In this document: positions 1-13,524 of the stretch, in pieces | How the letters are laid out: every line of letters begins with the position of its first letter | Numbering within the stretch: the first letter of the stretch is position 1 | Source of the DNA: Echinococcus granulosus | Lineage: Eukaryota > Platyhelminthes > Cestoda > Cyclophyllidea > Taeniidae | Length of the DNA stretch: 64,000 nt | Direction of reading: 5' to 3' | NCBI RefSeq assembly: GCF_000524195.1 | Contig: NW_020170391.1 | Coordinates: 1,114,938 to 1,178,937, forward strand | Translations under genes and position numbers: made by a program | Notes under the pieces: model-generated | Told to the model about the DNA's origin: nothing | Seen by the model: only the letters and a program-made list of their open reading frames with translations | The model's database searches: none

Positions 1-3000
1 TCAATGCTGCAGTTAAAAGACGTTTCAAGCAAAATAATTTGTATTCACTATTCCCGTAAAATTGTTTGAATTTAGGTATTCGATGAGGACTACTGCTAAA
101 ATTAATAAATGTATATTGGAACCCAAATATAAGCACAAACATCCTCTGAAACCAGATAAATGTAAAAATCGGTTGTGAGAAAGTCACTATTCCGCTTTAT
201 GAAATTGTGGATTTATTAAAAAAATTAAGTAATAGAATGAGATAGGTTTAGTATCTTTTGTCGCTTTCTGCTGGACCTATACAAAGTGGCATTTTGCGGA
301 CAGATGTATCGACAGGAACTTCAAGTACAAATCACCTAAAGATGGAGAAGTCGTGTATGGAAAGGATGGGTTTTAATACGCTAGTTCAAACAAGACAGTA
401 ACATAACAAATTCTTTTATTGGTCTACCTTCCTGTTCGTGTTTTAATTTCTAATTAATTAGCATAAATAGTTTAGTTTACCAAGAGACCTCCTTTATCTT
501 TCGAGATTGGCTTGCAACTTTGCTTCCTGTATAATTCTACACCAAGGGTTTCGCTTTACAGTTCGTTCACTTGAAAACCACTCCTTTATCTAAATCGACT
601 TTCTGTAGTGTCATCTCTCTCCCCTCAATACTTACTTTGGTTTTCGCCATCAGAGTTATGAACACTTTTTCGGCTATGCCGTTCTTATGAGGTAGCTTTA
701 AACAAGGCTTATTTTGTGACCGACTGAAAGTATTTAGCCCTATCCATCGCTACCTACTTTTTTCCCACGCTACTAATGACGGAAAATCACGAAAAGCGGG
801 CGACGCTACAACGGTAACTTAGATGTGTGAACCTCGAGAACTCGACGGCTTGTGTTCAAGCAAGTATTAGCGATCCTTACTGAAGCTACGTTAGATGCCG
901 CGCAGACAAAATTATCAGGCAAAGTAAAAAACGATTTTACCTATGTTTGCCTTACGTATGAATGAAACCAAAAGCCCTAAATCGACTCTGTAGAATTGGC
1001 CGGAGTGTTCAATCTCAAGCGTTGTGGACAAATGCAAAGTATTGAGGATGGACCGTGCTACTTTTAGAAATATTAGTACTGAATATTAAATGAGGTATTG
1101 TGCAAGTTGCTTGGGTGCGATTGAATATAGATGGTCAAGTAATTTCTTATCCGAAATTTTGTGCACAGACATTCTGTACACTTGCACAATCAAGTTTCTT
1201 ACGGTGATTGCGTCCTTTTATATTCTGTCATTTTGATTTTGAACGTTTTTAGATAGTCTATAAAGCCACTCGGTAAGGATTTGAGCTAGTTTTGATTACG
1301 AGAGCTATTCGAAATTTAGTTAAACTACCCACATATACCTGCTTAAATATTGTTAAAATATGTGCCCGCCTTGCTCTTTCATCTAGTGGTGTTATTCGAA
1401 GGTCACAACTTCTAGTTTTCGTGGAAGCAAATAAAGCCATCAGCGTGCATAAGTCAGTTCCCGATCAGATCCTCTCATTGTCTCGTGCTGTAGGCGGATA
1501 TATAACATAAAATTCGTACCTTATGTCTGTTAGCATCCATTGAAGATCCTCGCAGAAATCGTCAGTACAGTTTCAGTGGAGACAAATGTGGTTGTGTTTA
1601 CACTAGGAAACGAGACAAATAGTAGCCCACTTTTATTTATTTCTTCTATGATTCCTTAATCAACTTATTTGAAGGTGGTTGCGCGATCTATCGCTCCTTC
1701 CTTTAAATTCTCAAATGTCTAGAAAGTAAATATGGTTTCTGAACACAAAATTATAAGGTCACCTATTGTCACAAAACAACGAGCAATTTATGTTTAGTTC
1801 TTATATTTCTTAGAAGCAAATTGCGTCTAAATAGGTTCCAGTTGCAGTGGAGTTTTTCCTTTGTCGTCACATTTCCAGTTGCAGATGAGTATGAGAATGG
1901 CAAAACAAAGTTTTGCATTCGGTTCGAATATACTGGTAATGCATTCCTCAAGAGTGTTAAATAAATATACACAAGTTTGTATTATGCACGCAATAACTTG
2001 ACAACGCATTCCGTAATAGCCCATTACAGAAGAGATTAACATTCAGTTTACTTATTTAACTTATTCTGCATTAGCATTGTCTCAGTCGCATAAGCGATGG
2101 TGGTAGTTGGTTTTTCCTAATTTCTTACAAAAGAAGAAAATACTGGTATTTACATCTAGACACTTACGCCTATTTGCCGCTTCGTTTCCAAAGTGCTGTC
2201 GGCAGCTTTTTTCAAATGCGTTTAATTCAAATGGTTAGTAAATCCCTTCTTAGTCGTTTCTGTGACAGTCGGCACATCACCAAACACACAGGTGACTTTA
2301 AACCAAAAATTGACGCAAGTTATTAAGTAGAATGTGAGGATTTTATCATTCCACAGTTATTGTTTTCCATCTCCACTGCTTACACCGCTTTAACCTTCAT
2401 GAGACCCCTCCGCAATGGTTTTATTCATCTCCTTGACGCAAATCATCAACCTTGAAAGTGTAATCATGAAGCAGAACTCCCGACGGTTTAAATGACCATA
2501 GTCTCAAATATAAACACATCTACTGGTAGGCCTTGCCAGAAAGTGGCGAAAAGTGGCTTCGTGAGTAAGTGATTATCAATATGCAACATCTACCGATTGT
2601 CGCCTCGGATACGTTTCGTGCGAAAGACGGTTAGGAATGAAAAAATCTCCAACAGCTTGCCATTTGCCAAAAAGCCATATCACTATTACAAAGTGTTTTG
2701 TTATAATTTGCCTTTTTATTAACTTCCATTTTGTCGCAGAATAGTTCTCAATATCGCAGTCTAAATTGTAAGGTTTGAAAAAGCTCCAAATTGGAAGAAT
2801 ATCTCTTTGGTTATATGAACATATGTTTTGAATGGTATCTCTTACCAATCACTTATTACTTTTAGCCTGCTGGTGCCTACAATTGCTAAAGTAGTGTAAC
2901 GAAAGTCAAAATTTACCTTGATGAAAAGTAAAAAGACCTTCGACGCCAAAATCGCCTTAATTATTGTTTGCCACTTTGAAGCCTATTTTAGGCAACGCAT

Positions 3001-6000
3001 TGTTAGCAGACAAATTCTTTATTTTTTTTCGAAATTTTTTGATGTAAATTAAATCACACAATAAAATCCTATGACTGTACCTCTACTCATTCCTACTATC
3101 CCAAAAAACAGCTTAAAGGAAGTTCCCAATGGTATAAGGCAATAACTCATTGCTTCTGAGTTCGAAGAATCGGTTCTAGCCTTTTCATAGCATTTTTACC
3201 AATCTTAAGCACTTCTGCCCATCTATCGCTTGCTCCAATAAGTAAGCAATGATACACCTATGACCAAAACGAAACAAATTTGTCACATACTTGTATTTCT
3301 GAGTAGGATAGAGCAGAGCAGAGCCTAACAGAGCCAGCGAAGAAACTAGCACTTTTGTTTTTCAGAAATCTTACCCTAGCTATCTTCTGTAAAGTCAGAA
3401 AAAACTCCTGTAATCTGCCTGGGGTACCTTTTTTTGCCATTATCACCTGCAACGATGGGAAGGTAGCTGACAACACAATAGGAAATTTTAAAAACTAAAG
3501 GCAGTTAAGATGATGGAAAAGGCTCAGTTTTAGCTCTGCCGAAGTCTCTATTATTTTAAATGTTGAATTATCTTTGGTTGCGAAAGCTTTTGAGGTCGGG
3601 AGAGCCACGGAATACACCCTCACCACTAAATATAGAATCTTTGAATCAATGCGGTAGCATATATTTAAAAATGAATATACTATCTCAGGGGTTTAGACGC
3701 CTATACCTTAGCAGTATTTGTTACGTGTTTGAGAGAGTTTCCACTATGCCTTCAAAATACTCGGTGTCTGGTGTGAATAGCGTCATGGCAAAATGCGTGG
3801 TGAAAAAGTATGGAGACGCCTTAGAACCGGCGCAGACCTTATTTATTATTGTTTTACGGTGTTCATCTTCAGAGATTTTAAATAAAGAGCAGATATTTTG
3901 TTTCCACTGATTCAAAGCTTATTTTTAGTATCGGATGTTCTCTACAATCCACAATAGTCATAAGTTGTGTGCTCGAATTGGTGTTGAAAATGCTTGCAGT
4001 CATTGTCAGAAGTAGTTTAAATGCTTCAAGCAATGACATCAAAAATCAAACCAAAGAATGATGGTAAAATAATTCGAAATCTTTAAACTAATGCATTCCT
4101 TGTAATTGGTGTTTACACCGGTGTGTTTGTGTGCTCGTTGATCAAATGAAAATCCAGATAGAATACTGTACATTTAAAGTTTGTATTATAAGAGTATCGC
4201 ACCAGATTTACGGACACGTAAACCTAGGCACTTCGAGTTGTTCAGCTTGAACGGCTGTCGCCTCGTCTGGGAGTTGGTGAACTGCCTGTAGAGCAGCGAT
4301 ATTTCACTGATTCGGTATTTGCATCTACACTTTCCAACCTCAAAAAATGTTGCGACAAGAATAATTCGGAAAGATACATTTCATTATATATTGCAGCCAT
4401 AAATTCATAACCCTCAATCCACTGGATGCCGTTTAGATACGACACATTATAGTAAGTATAATTACAATGAAAGTTAAGTGGGGAATTCCCTTTTGCAAAT
4501 GAGGTTATTATTCATCAAAATAAAAACGCATGGTGTTAGGGCACATGCTTTGGCTCTTGTAAACAACCGACTATCTCACCCAGCTGGGAACTCATAACCA
4601 ATTTGTACCAAACTAAACATAACTTTATTAGATCCCTTACACAAGCCACTATATATCGCCAAGGCATTCTTTTCTAGCGTTCATGTTAATTTGGGCGGTT
4701 GTTAGAGAGCACTTTGCAGTTGTCATAAGAAGAAATCCTTTAAATGATGTGTTGCCAGCATCTCGCTTATTCCAAGGGTTGCCATGAGCAACGCCTTGAT
4801 TGCGCACTAGAAAAAATAATATTCTACTATACTGCCTGAATAAAACTTGTACTCTTTAGGGCCCTAGCCAAAAACTGCGAATGAATACACAATTAAGTAC
4901 TGTTTGCCTTTAATAAGTGGCGCACCACTTGAATTCGGCTGTCAAGTACTAAACGACATTTGCATCACCACTGCTGTTGTTGCCATTGCTGGAAAATAAG
5001 ATTGGCTTGCTCGTCCGACTGACTACGGCAAATCGACTAAGTGCTCTTTCCTCCTTTGCTTTACTGCCTGATTCCGTGCTCGGCCGGCGTAGCACGTTTA
5101 AGCTATTGAAACTTAGTTTCTACATTGAACCCCTACAATCTTACAAGCATGAGCACAATGACACTTTTTGACATTTCTTCAAGATTTATCCATCGCCACC
5201 ACCACTCCAAGTAAAAAGTCCATCACTTTATGCGGAAGTTAAATAAGATTAACGGTCAGGATTTACTTAATTTTCTGACTAACCCTTTTAAACTAGGGAA
5301 TAGTACCAAGGTGGGATTGGACGGTGGAACAATAAGACACATTGAGAAGAAAAGCTATTTTCAACAATTCGCTAAAATAAGCAGCGTAGTCAAAAATAGC
5401 CTTCTTACTCTTGGACAAGAACGTGGAATCTGAACGCACTCTGCTAAATTCGCTTGACAGTATCTACCATTAATGCTCTGATGGCGAGTAAAGTAGGCGC
5501 ACCTGACCAAGCTGACAGAGCATTCGCCATTTTGGAGAGACACCGCGACATTATTCTATTCCACTACCTGCACACTATTACACCAAAAACCTCTTTAATC
5601 TATTCCAGACTGGGTGTTTTGAACTCAGAAAACAAACAACAATAATATTTTGAACTTGGGAAAGAAACGAAATAAAACTCAAGTCCTTTTTCACGATTAG
5701 AATCAAATTTGTTTTCCTAGCATAAATGGTGTCAACGAAAGTAAATTGTAGTTAGTGTGCATTTATAACCCCCTTGCCGACAAAAGAGATTTGTATGCAT
5801 AGCACATACGATCCTTCAATGCTTCATCAAATAACGTGGTCAAGTGGGAAGTGTGTCGATCATTTACTAAATAAACACAATTAACCTTTGAGGGGGTGAG
5901 ACGCGACTCGTGCTCCCACATCAGAGATTCACAGGGGAACTAACCATCGTAAGTGACCAGAAATACCGCAGTGGATACAAAAAATCAAACGTACTAACTC

Positions 6001-7339
6001 AGAAACTTAGAAATTTATACAAGAATCGCTAAGTGTGCAAAAAAATTGTCGCAACGGGGGGAATAACAATAAACATTGACCGGAAAATATGACCAAGATA
6101 TGCATTAGTTAACATTAAATACTTTACTACTGTAGCTTGTTTGTAAGCTAAGTGTCAAAAATGTAAGCTTTGGGCCTGAAGAAAACCTGTCTATGGTCAA
6201 TCATAATCACAATTCCATAAGTTGCCAATGATTAGACTGAGTCCCCATATCTAGCCCCGAATGCTTTAGCGCATGTTACATGCCCATGTTTGGCACTCCA
6301 AAGTAATTAAGTAATCCAAATCAGGTATCTTTTAGTAGCAGAGGCTAGTCATTGTCGAACAAACCAAGGGATTCTATCACTTCTGCAGTTCTAACGAAAA
6401 AAGGAAAATTAACATTCCTAGAATGGTTCCAGCAAGATGCAAGTTTGTTAAAATACCATGCTTGCCCATATTTATTAACGATTTGAAACTTCCTTGTTTT
6501 TTCCCTAATGCAGTTGGGTCTATATATCTTACATTAGATGCATTACTTTCAGGCACCAAAAGATTGATCTTTCTCTTATAAGCAATTTCCTGTCAAACAC
6601 AGTCCACGCATTATTTAATTTTTACAAATAGTCATTCAGTAACATTGATTAGAACAAATACTATCCAAAAAATAATAGCATGCAAGCTTTGTTTTATTGA
6701 TTAGACAGCCCAAGAAATTGCGAAAAAAACGCTGATCAAATTGGTGGTCGTCCTGCGGTGGGTAGTGGCTTTGCATTCGTTAATTTTATATGCTTTTTGC
6801 GTCCTTGTCAAGTAATTTCTCATCATTGCTGGAGGCTGACCATTACAAGTTGGTCTATGAATTTCGCTAGGCATTTAATTCCATGATTATTGTCCAATTG
6901 TTCTCTTCGCAGGTCTTGTTCTGTTTAGTTTTATATTCAAGCTGATTTTGGCGGTCATCATTAATTTTGTCCAAGCTTAGGGCTACTACCTATTTTCAGG
7001 GTGAATACCTGCAACACCTTATTTGATGGAGTTGATTCTGAACCAAAGTACCACCATTTCTTTGCACTTGGGAATAGACCGTTTGACTGGGTTGTTTCTT
7101 ATTCCCGTGTTTTCTTATGTTTTGCATAAATCTCTGAAGTTGGTGACTTATTGCTGGGTTCTGCCTTTTGACATGCTTCTTAGTCTTATTTTCGCTCCCA
7201 TTGGCCTTATATGTAAACCTACCAATAAATGCTTATGTTTGCGAACTTTTATTTCCTAACCTTTTAACACCCGCTAGCTGTACGGCTCACTGTGTTCGCC
7301 ATAAATGATGTCATTTAGATAAGTCGCATTGCTGTGGCA
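1..7339. other. Gene-free AT-rich stretch
   Basis: No recognisable gene. The open frames here are short (the longest is 116 codons, at 3560-3910), lack similarity I can recognise and have no convincing splice-site framing. A slightly GC-richer patch at about 4970-5110 reads openly for some 60 codons but resembles nothing known to me. Confidence 0.6.
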
Positions 7340-8574
7340 ATGTCCAAGAATCCGAAAGGTATAACCATTCTGTCATCCATTTCATTTCCGTAGTCGATGT
7401 ACTGAACTACATGACTCGTGAAAATCGTCCCTTCAGTGTTAATGACGTCGTTGCTGCACTGCAAAAAGCCCATGGGAAGACGGTTTGTCATCTGTTTTGT
7501 TTTTTACTCCTCTTACAAATAAAGGCTATTTCTAAAGCAATCGACGAATTGGTTCTGGAGGACTCCTTGGTTGAAAAGGTCTACGGGAAACAGAAAGTTT
7601 TTGTTGTTTCACAAGTTCGTTCTGTCGTATTTCTCCATCTTGCCTCCAAAACCACTCCCCTTGCGACGATTTCCTTTTGTAGGACAAGTTGCCGCGTCCC
7701 GACGGTTTCGAGTTAAAGGCAATGGACGAAGAAATTAATAACCTCACGACTAAGCTTCAGCAACTTAAAGATCGAATTAAATTGGTCGAATCGGGTACCT
7801 GACATCCTTTTGTGTACTGTTGAAATTTCCGCAGTCGTCTGAGCTCTGGATGCCTTTTTTTGGATTTTAGAGTTGGAGTCTGTACAGTCCAGTTTGTCCC
7901 TTGAGGAGGCACGGGACCAGAATGCGATCATAGAGGCAAAAGTATGTGCAATTCCCTAGGGAACTCATGCCCCCAGATAGAGGAGATAAAGAAGTTGATT
8001 GATGAATACGGCTCAGAAGTCCCAGTTACCCCAGAAGAATTCACTCAAGTTAGTAGATTTTCACCACCGTTTTTTTTTAATCAGGATGTCTTGTCCTAGG
8101 GCAAATACATTAGTAGCATGCAACACCAGCAGCTCGCCTTGTTTTCCTAGTTCAAATTTAGGTTGTGATCCTCCTCCTTAGCGTTCCAGGGCGCAGGCCC
8201 GATTGAGGTCTTGAACAAAATCCTAACTAGCTCTGGTGCCTTTCCAATAGGCGGAAACAAGGCAGAAGACCGCCGTTGCAGAATGGCGCAAAAGAAAACG
8301 CATGGTAGAGCAAAGAAATACCGGTGATGTTGAATCCAGTGCCTATTCCTTGGTCTTAAATATTTCTTTCACCATTTAGGCCATGGATATCATCGAAGCT
8401 GTTGCCGAGAGTTACCCCAAAAGCCGAAAGGAACTCATGGTGCGTATTTGCTTTGCGGGGTTTCGCATACCATCTCGACTAAAACAGGTGTCTCTAATAT
8501 TGTGGTTTTAGGAGGATATCGGCATTGAAACGGACGAGGATCGGGGAGTATCCATCGCCGACTTCACGTCATGA
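7340..8574 (+). CDS. PSMC3IP: Homologous-pairing protein 2 (HOP2/PSMC3IP), nine exons
   Basis: Meiotic recombination factor that works with MND1 to stimulate RAD51/DMC1 strand exchange in the nucleus. I infer exons 7340-7358, 7394-7482, 7525-7614, 7683-7794, 7871-7941, 7977-8048, 8251-8328, 8380-8439 and 8512-8574. They join to 217 codons plus stop, the same length as the human protein. The N-terminal winged-helix region holds the signature RENRPFSVNDVV and the block VYGKQKVFV (about residues 12-66). A heptad-rich coiled coil follows (about 75-140). The C-terminal part has AEWRKRKRM, SYPKSRKEL and DIGIETDEDRG, all hallmarks of the family. Introns are 35, 42, 68, 76, 35, 202, 51 and 72 nt. The donor of exon 7 (GTTGAA, 8329) is weak but is the choice that keeps frame; a GTGATG donor 5 bp earlier breaks it. 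The ATG at 7340 gives a short first exon that joins in phase 1. Confidence 0.93.
7483..7524 (+). other. PSMC3IP: 42-nt stop-free intron of PSMC3IP
   Basis: GT at 7483 and AG at 7523-7524 with phase 0 at both sides. The intron is a multiple of three with no stop, so retention would insert 14 mostly hydrophobic residues (VCHLFCFLLLLQIK) into the winged-helix region. Family alignment places exon 2 (ending HGKT) directly against exon 3 (AISKAIDEL), so removal is the expected form. Confidence 0.8.
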
Positions 8575-8622
8575 TGCAATGACATTCTCTGATACTCCTC
8601 TGTTTTTCAATACTGACATTTT

Positions 8623-8628
8623 AATAAA
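8623..8628 (+). terminator. Poly(A) signal AATAAA for PSMC3IP
   Basis: Canonical hexamer 49 bases after the PSMC3IP stop codon, in a T-rich context. It sits within the 196-bp gap between the convergent PSMC3IP and METTL18 stop codons. Confidence 0.75.
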
Positions 8629-8632
8629 CTTT

Positions 8633-8638
8633 TTTATT
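8633..8638 (-). terminator. Poly(A) signal AATAAA (reverse strand) for METTL18
   Basis: TTTATT on the plus strand, that is AATAAA on the minus strand, about 130 bases past the METTL18 stop and only 5 bp from the plus-strand AATAAA of PSMC3IP. The two 3' ends therefore almost certainly overlap. Confidence 0.7.
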
Positions 8639-8770
8639 TTACCATTGATTGCAGTCCCCTAAGAAGACAAAGTAGAGGCCAAACTCGTTGCGAAACGGCA
8701 ATAAGTGAAATGCATCCGGGATGTAGAATCGGAACCAAAGTGCAAACACAAAAACCACATGGGCAGAAAA

Positions 8771-9567
8771 CTATTGTCCCTGGGTTTTAATTTTGGTCAT
8801 TACCAAACAGCCGTAGCAGGTATTCCCACTGTCAAGTTGGATTTTTTTACAAGTAAACACACATGTGCGGTGGATGAAATCGCAGAAACTCTCCAGGCTC
8901 CCGTCGTTACCGTGGTAGGCAAGCTTGCTCACCAGGTAGACACAGCACTCGGGCGCAGAGACAGCCTCCAGCACTGTGAGGAGCTTTGAGTATAGGTCCC
9001 TACGGTAGATGGTTTCCGCGGTGAGGATCACGTCGAATTGCTTACCCTGCGAGCGCCAAACATCCGCCAGATCCTCCCAATCGCCTGCCCAAAAGTCAGC
9101 CCGCTGTTCTTCAACTGTCAACTGTAGCCTCACGTTTGGAACCGTCCAGGCCTTTACCACGCAATGATTGAAGTCCTACTTAGGTAGAAAAGATAGCAAA
9201 ACTTCTCGGAGGAGGGAAGGCGATAAATGCAGTGCTAGGGGCTAACCTGGAAGGTTACGGATGCGGCACAATGAAGGAGAGCGTGAATACCCAGAACGCC
9301 GGCTCCACAGCCGAGGTCAAGAACGCGCTTGCCGGCGAAGTCGACAGCCCTGTCGACGAGGAAATTGAGCAGGAAACGCGTACCCATCCACAAGGTGAAA
9401 CCACCTTCTACTACGCCCGCGACTACATCGCACCCCGAGGAGAGTGCCTTCAAAACTCCTTGATCCTCATCCGCGCAGAGATTCCATGCCTTCACGCATT
9501 CTTCCACTGCGTCCTCTTGGTATATTCTTATGGCTGGAGAGCGGTACAAACTATCGCGGACCTGCAT
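8771..9567 (-). CDS. METTL18: Histidine protein methyltransferase METTL18/HPM1, two exons
   Basis: S-adenosylmethionine-dependent methyltransferase; family members methylate a histidine of ribosomal protein uL3. Exons 9567-9247 and 9175-8771, separated by a 71-nt GT-AG intron in phase 0, give 241 residues. Visible family blocks are EGGFTLW (lead-in helix), the SAM-binding motif I VLDLGCGAGVLGIHA, the exon-spanning FQ|DFNHCVVKAWTVPNV, AGDW, and FDVILTAETIYRRDLYSKL, then a C-terminal strand region. The human protein is 372 residues, so this model lacks most of the poorly conserved N-terminal part. An in-frame TAA directly precedes the ATG at 9567, but that ATG also lies in an acceptor-like context (AAATGCAG), so an upstream exon is possible. 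Convergent with PSMC3IP. Confidence 0.9.
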
Positions 9568-12500
9568 TTAAGGGGTTGTACTAGGCACTGCCACTAGACG
9601 TGCAGCTCTTTACGGTGGAAAAGGAGTGCATAAAGGGGATTTTGGCGTTTTCTTGAGTCTCTTCGTAATCAAACCTCCAGCAGCACCGGTTTGATGCAAC
9701 AAGAAGTAGACACACGAAAAGGAGGCTTGCCTCAGAATAAATTCAAATTGCGTATAAAACCGCTGTGATAGTGGATCCAAAATACTTCACCGTGGAAAGC
9801 TGTTGCGCTACATATCACGGAACGAGTAGTTGTTTACAGCTTCGAATGTATAGTGTACCACCAATGAGGAGCTACTCGTCGTCTTCATTTCAAAGTGGCG
9901 AATGGTAAGGCACGCTACCGTAGTGATAATACATGCAGTAGTAAGTGACAAAGTACGAATAGATAGTGTCATATATCGTAGACCGTTCCGAACATCGTTA
10001 AACAGATTGTAGCGCCCGCACAATACAACGAGGCATGACGAAGGCGTAAAACTTACGAGTGCTCATTTGTGCAGATTTTTGGGAACAGTACAGTGAGACG
10101 CTCAGTCGCTTAAAGATGATGCATTTAAGTAGTTTGATCGCCTCAAAAAGAGCTGTACGTTAGTGACGACCCCGATCGTGGTGGTTCTCAGCCCACAGTA
10201 GTCATTACTGTGAACATTAAGCTCGCATGTGGAGTGCCTAATCCAAGATAATTAACGTAAAACCATAACGAAATCGTACAGGGGACAAAAATATCTAGGG
10301 GAACGATAACAGAAATCATTCACGGAAATTTAGATTCCCTAGAATTTGGCGCGCACTAAATGCCGAGATGGCTTTGCACTTTTGGAATGACGATGAAATG
10401 AAGTAGGCTATTCCAGGATGGTTCACTCCTACCGCCAAACCCTTCAATGATGAAGCCTTCTGGACACTAGTCAAATATAACAGATGACCATGTTGAGAAA
10501 TAAACCCGCTCTTTTCCTGTACTAATACAAAAGCTTTGGTTTGAGGTAAACACTTCCAACAGTAGTTGGAAAACAGACCTTGAGGTACTTTCAAAAATTC
10601 ACAGGGAGTAAGCATCTATGTTATAAATGTAAAAAAATAAGAGGTGAAGTAGTTACGACCGCAGACAGTTGGAGAAAGTCCAATCCAATAAACTATTCTC
10701 TTAAGGGCTTATCTCATTCAAGTCTTGCAGCGTTTGAGATACAGCTAACTCTAGCTTGATAACGCATTTAAGAAAGGGCACCATCAAATTATAGACACCC
10801 AGACGATCGACAGTTACTTTGCTCTCAGGTGAAAAGGAATACGCAACTGATGAGAAATTACCCCACAAGTCGTAATGTGGGTTTATAAACTACCGTTCAT
10901 AAGTTATGCTGAAGGGGAATCAGCAATCATCAATAGGCGAAGTTAGGGATGGTAGAGGGGGAACATCTTCCCTCGTTAACCAAATAGACTGATAACGTCT
11001 CGATACAAGCGCAAAATTCAACCATCCTGTATTGTAGGCAATTATTAGCCAACTTTTGATGGGAATGATAAGCAACTCATTTGTCGTTGACGTGTCTAAA
11101 TAAGAGTACTTGACTATGCAACCAATGATATCAATTATTAGCGCCCCAACATATGTGGAAGAAATGCATATTGTGGTCCGGACACGACTCCATCTATATT
11201 CCGGGTTTGACAATTTTCTTCTAGGGCAAATAGGGGTGACAATAAATGAGTATGGCACTTAAACAAGTTACTGAAAATAGGGGCAAACCTTACCATCTAA
11301 AGTAGGGATACGAATGCCACAATAGTCGTATTAAGCCAGCAAACGAGGATTCAAGATACTTATTTTCCCATAAAATTCAGTCAACTAAAGAAAAGAATCT
11401 CACCCTTGTTAACAGCATATTTATAAGGTCGTACTGGAAGTTCAAATGTTTTTCGCCAGGCTGGATAGTTCACAATAAAGACAAAGCGTATATTTACCAT
11501 CTGATGACGTGTACTGTTTTGGTAAGGACTGCACTTTGTCTGACTTGCAACTTATTCCTAGATTAGGATCAACTTGGGGTTCAAAACTTTTGAAGAAACC
11601 AAATTTGAAATCCTATACAAGCATTGATGCTAATGATGTGAACCTACCATTCTTATAACGTCTCTATTAATCCAAAACAAATGCACAAATTGTTCGCATC
11701 AGAATTTGCAAAACTTCGCTGGAAAGAAGAATGCACGGTCAAGTAACACCGATGATGCCGTTTAAATTGAGTAAAACAGCAACTGCTAGCACTGCTAAGA
11801 CTAGCAAACATGTAAGAGATACCTAAATATTGGGTTTACTGGCGAAGTTTAGGCACAGAAAAATAAGTACTCGAACATTCATAACAGTATGTTTGGAACC
11901 ATTACAGTAATTAAAATAGGCTTTAACGATACAGAAAGACAGCTCAAAAAATTACGAAAACTCACGCAATTGCAACCAGCAAAGATTCGTGGCACAAAGG
12001 AAGGCGAAGTAATGTGAAAGAATAAGTTGTGGTGGTTTGAGAGCGCCTTGGCTTTGGACTCAAATCAATTAACCCAAGATGAAATCTGAGTAATAAAGAA
12101 GATTTTCAAGGTGCTGATACAGCCCAACATCCAAATACGAAAGGAGTAGAGATCAAATCAATGTACAGGTACTTACAGGGGTGAGTACTAAGCCGAACCA
12201 GACCTAAAGCGGTACGGACAAAAGTATATGCCGCATTAGCAATGCAATTGAATTAAACAAGTAGCTAGGTAGTGAATAAAAATATGTCAAATACATCAGT
12301 AGTCAGTTGGAAGGGATGCCACAAATAGTGATACTGGCTTACCTCGAACACTATTTGCAGTATTGAGTCTTGACTAAGTCGAATGCTCCCGAAAGAAATT
12401 GGGCTAGGCTGACACATCAGTTTTAGTTTAAACAGTGACATCAGAATCCCACCATATTTTGTCATATTTAATAATGTGCTACACTTATTACGATTAGATT

Positions 12501-13524
12501 TACGAGATTAGCATGCCCAACGCCTAAGAGACCGAAAAATTTACTGAAGCTTGTGTCCCTAACCTAGCTCCGCAGATAAATCTAACAAAAGTCACAGTAA
12601 TTTGAAATAATGAAGATGTTTTAAACATCTGTAGTGCCTTGAGGTTTGGTAAAGATGAAAGTCACAATACCTGGGTGGAAAATATTTTATAGGCTTACGG
12701 AATTACTGTGGCTATTGGAATTGCCTAGGGGCTCTGCAGCCCAGCAGAAATGCAAAGGGAGAGCCTTAGGACTTTTAAAACTAAAAAGAAGTGGTTTAGC
12801 ATATCACTGAGATATAGCATAGCCCTTTTCTTCCTTCAAACACAGTCTCTGAGCTCCCCTTTGTCATTCTTCCAAACTCCCATGAAACAGAGGCGCCAAT
12901 TTTCAAATTTGTGTGCAGTATAGGAGATATCTTACCGCAAAGTCATTGATTTTACTTGCCAGTTTGACCGAATCTAAAGTTTTGACCTGTTTGGGAAATG
13001 TATTAAGGAGATCGAGGAATGTACACGCCATCTTGTATGGCATAAGAGCACTGGTCTAAAAACAGTCATTTAGTAAGGAACATGGTTTTAGAAATCTCTA
13101 AGAAGGTAAAGTTTTACGTCCACTCCTTCCTGCTACTTAGTTCTCATTTCAATGCTGCCAGCCGTATCCATTTAAATCCAATCCAACTAGTAAAGAAGTG
13201 GAGATACCACTTACTCGATTAAATAGACATCTTTATATGGGTGCTTTAGACAAGTGCGTAAGAATTTTACTTTATAATTTACGGATGCATAGCTTCAGTT
13301 ATTAATAACATTCCTACAGAACACGGGACTGGGATATTTCCCAGGGCTAGACGTCATTTTTAGCTCCTTTATCAGAAGCTGTCATTGATCCTCCCAGCAG
13401 CAAACTGCACTATAGAGGTTTAGCATTCATTGATAGGATCATAGTAATTGACATCTGGGATCCAAATTCGCCTTCCGCTCTCAACCACATAGCGACTGGG
13501 TTACTTCCAAAAGATAAAAGAAGA
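9568..13524. other. Gene-free stretch
   Basis: No gene recognised. The frames seen (for example 10920-11258 and 10316-10615 on the minus strand) have no recognisable motif, no splice framing and a composition like the surrounding non-coding sequence. Any METTL18 upstream exon or promoter would lie in the first part. Confidence 0.55.

Noticed and set aside
3560..3910. 116-codon plus-strand frame
   Set aside because: AT-rich composition, no motif, and overlapping open frame on the other strand; within what chance allows in 64 kb.
8705..9597. Plus-strand frames of 94 and 121 codons
   Set aside because: Antisense of METTL18 exons.
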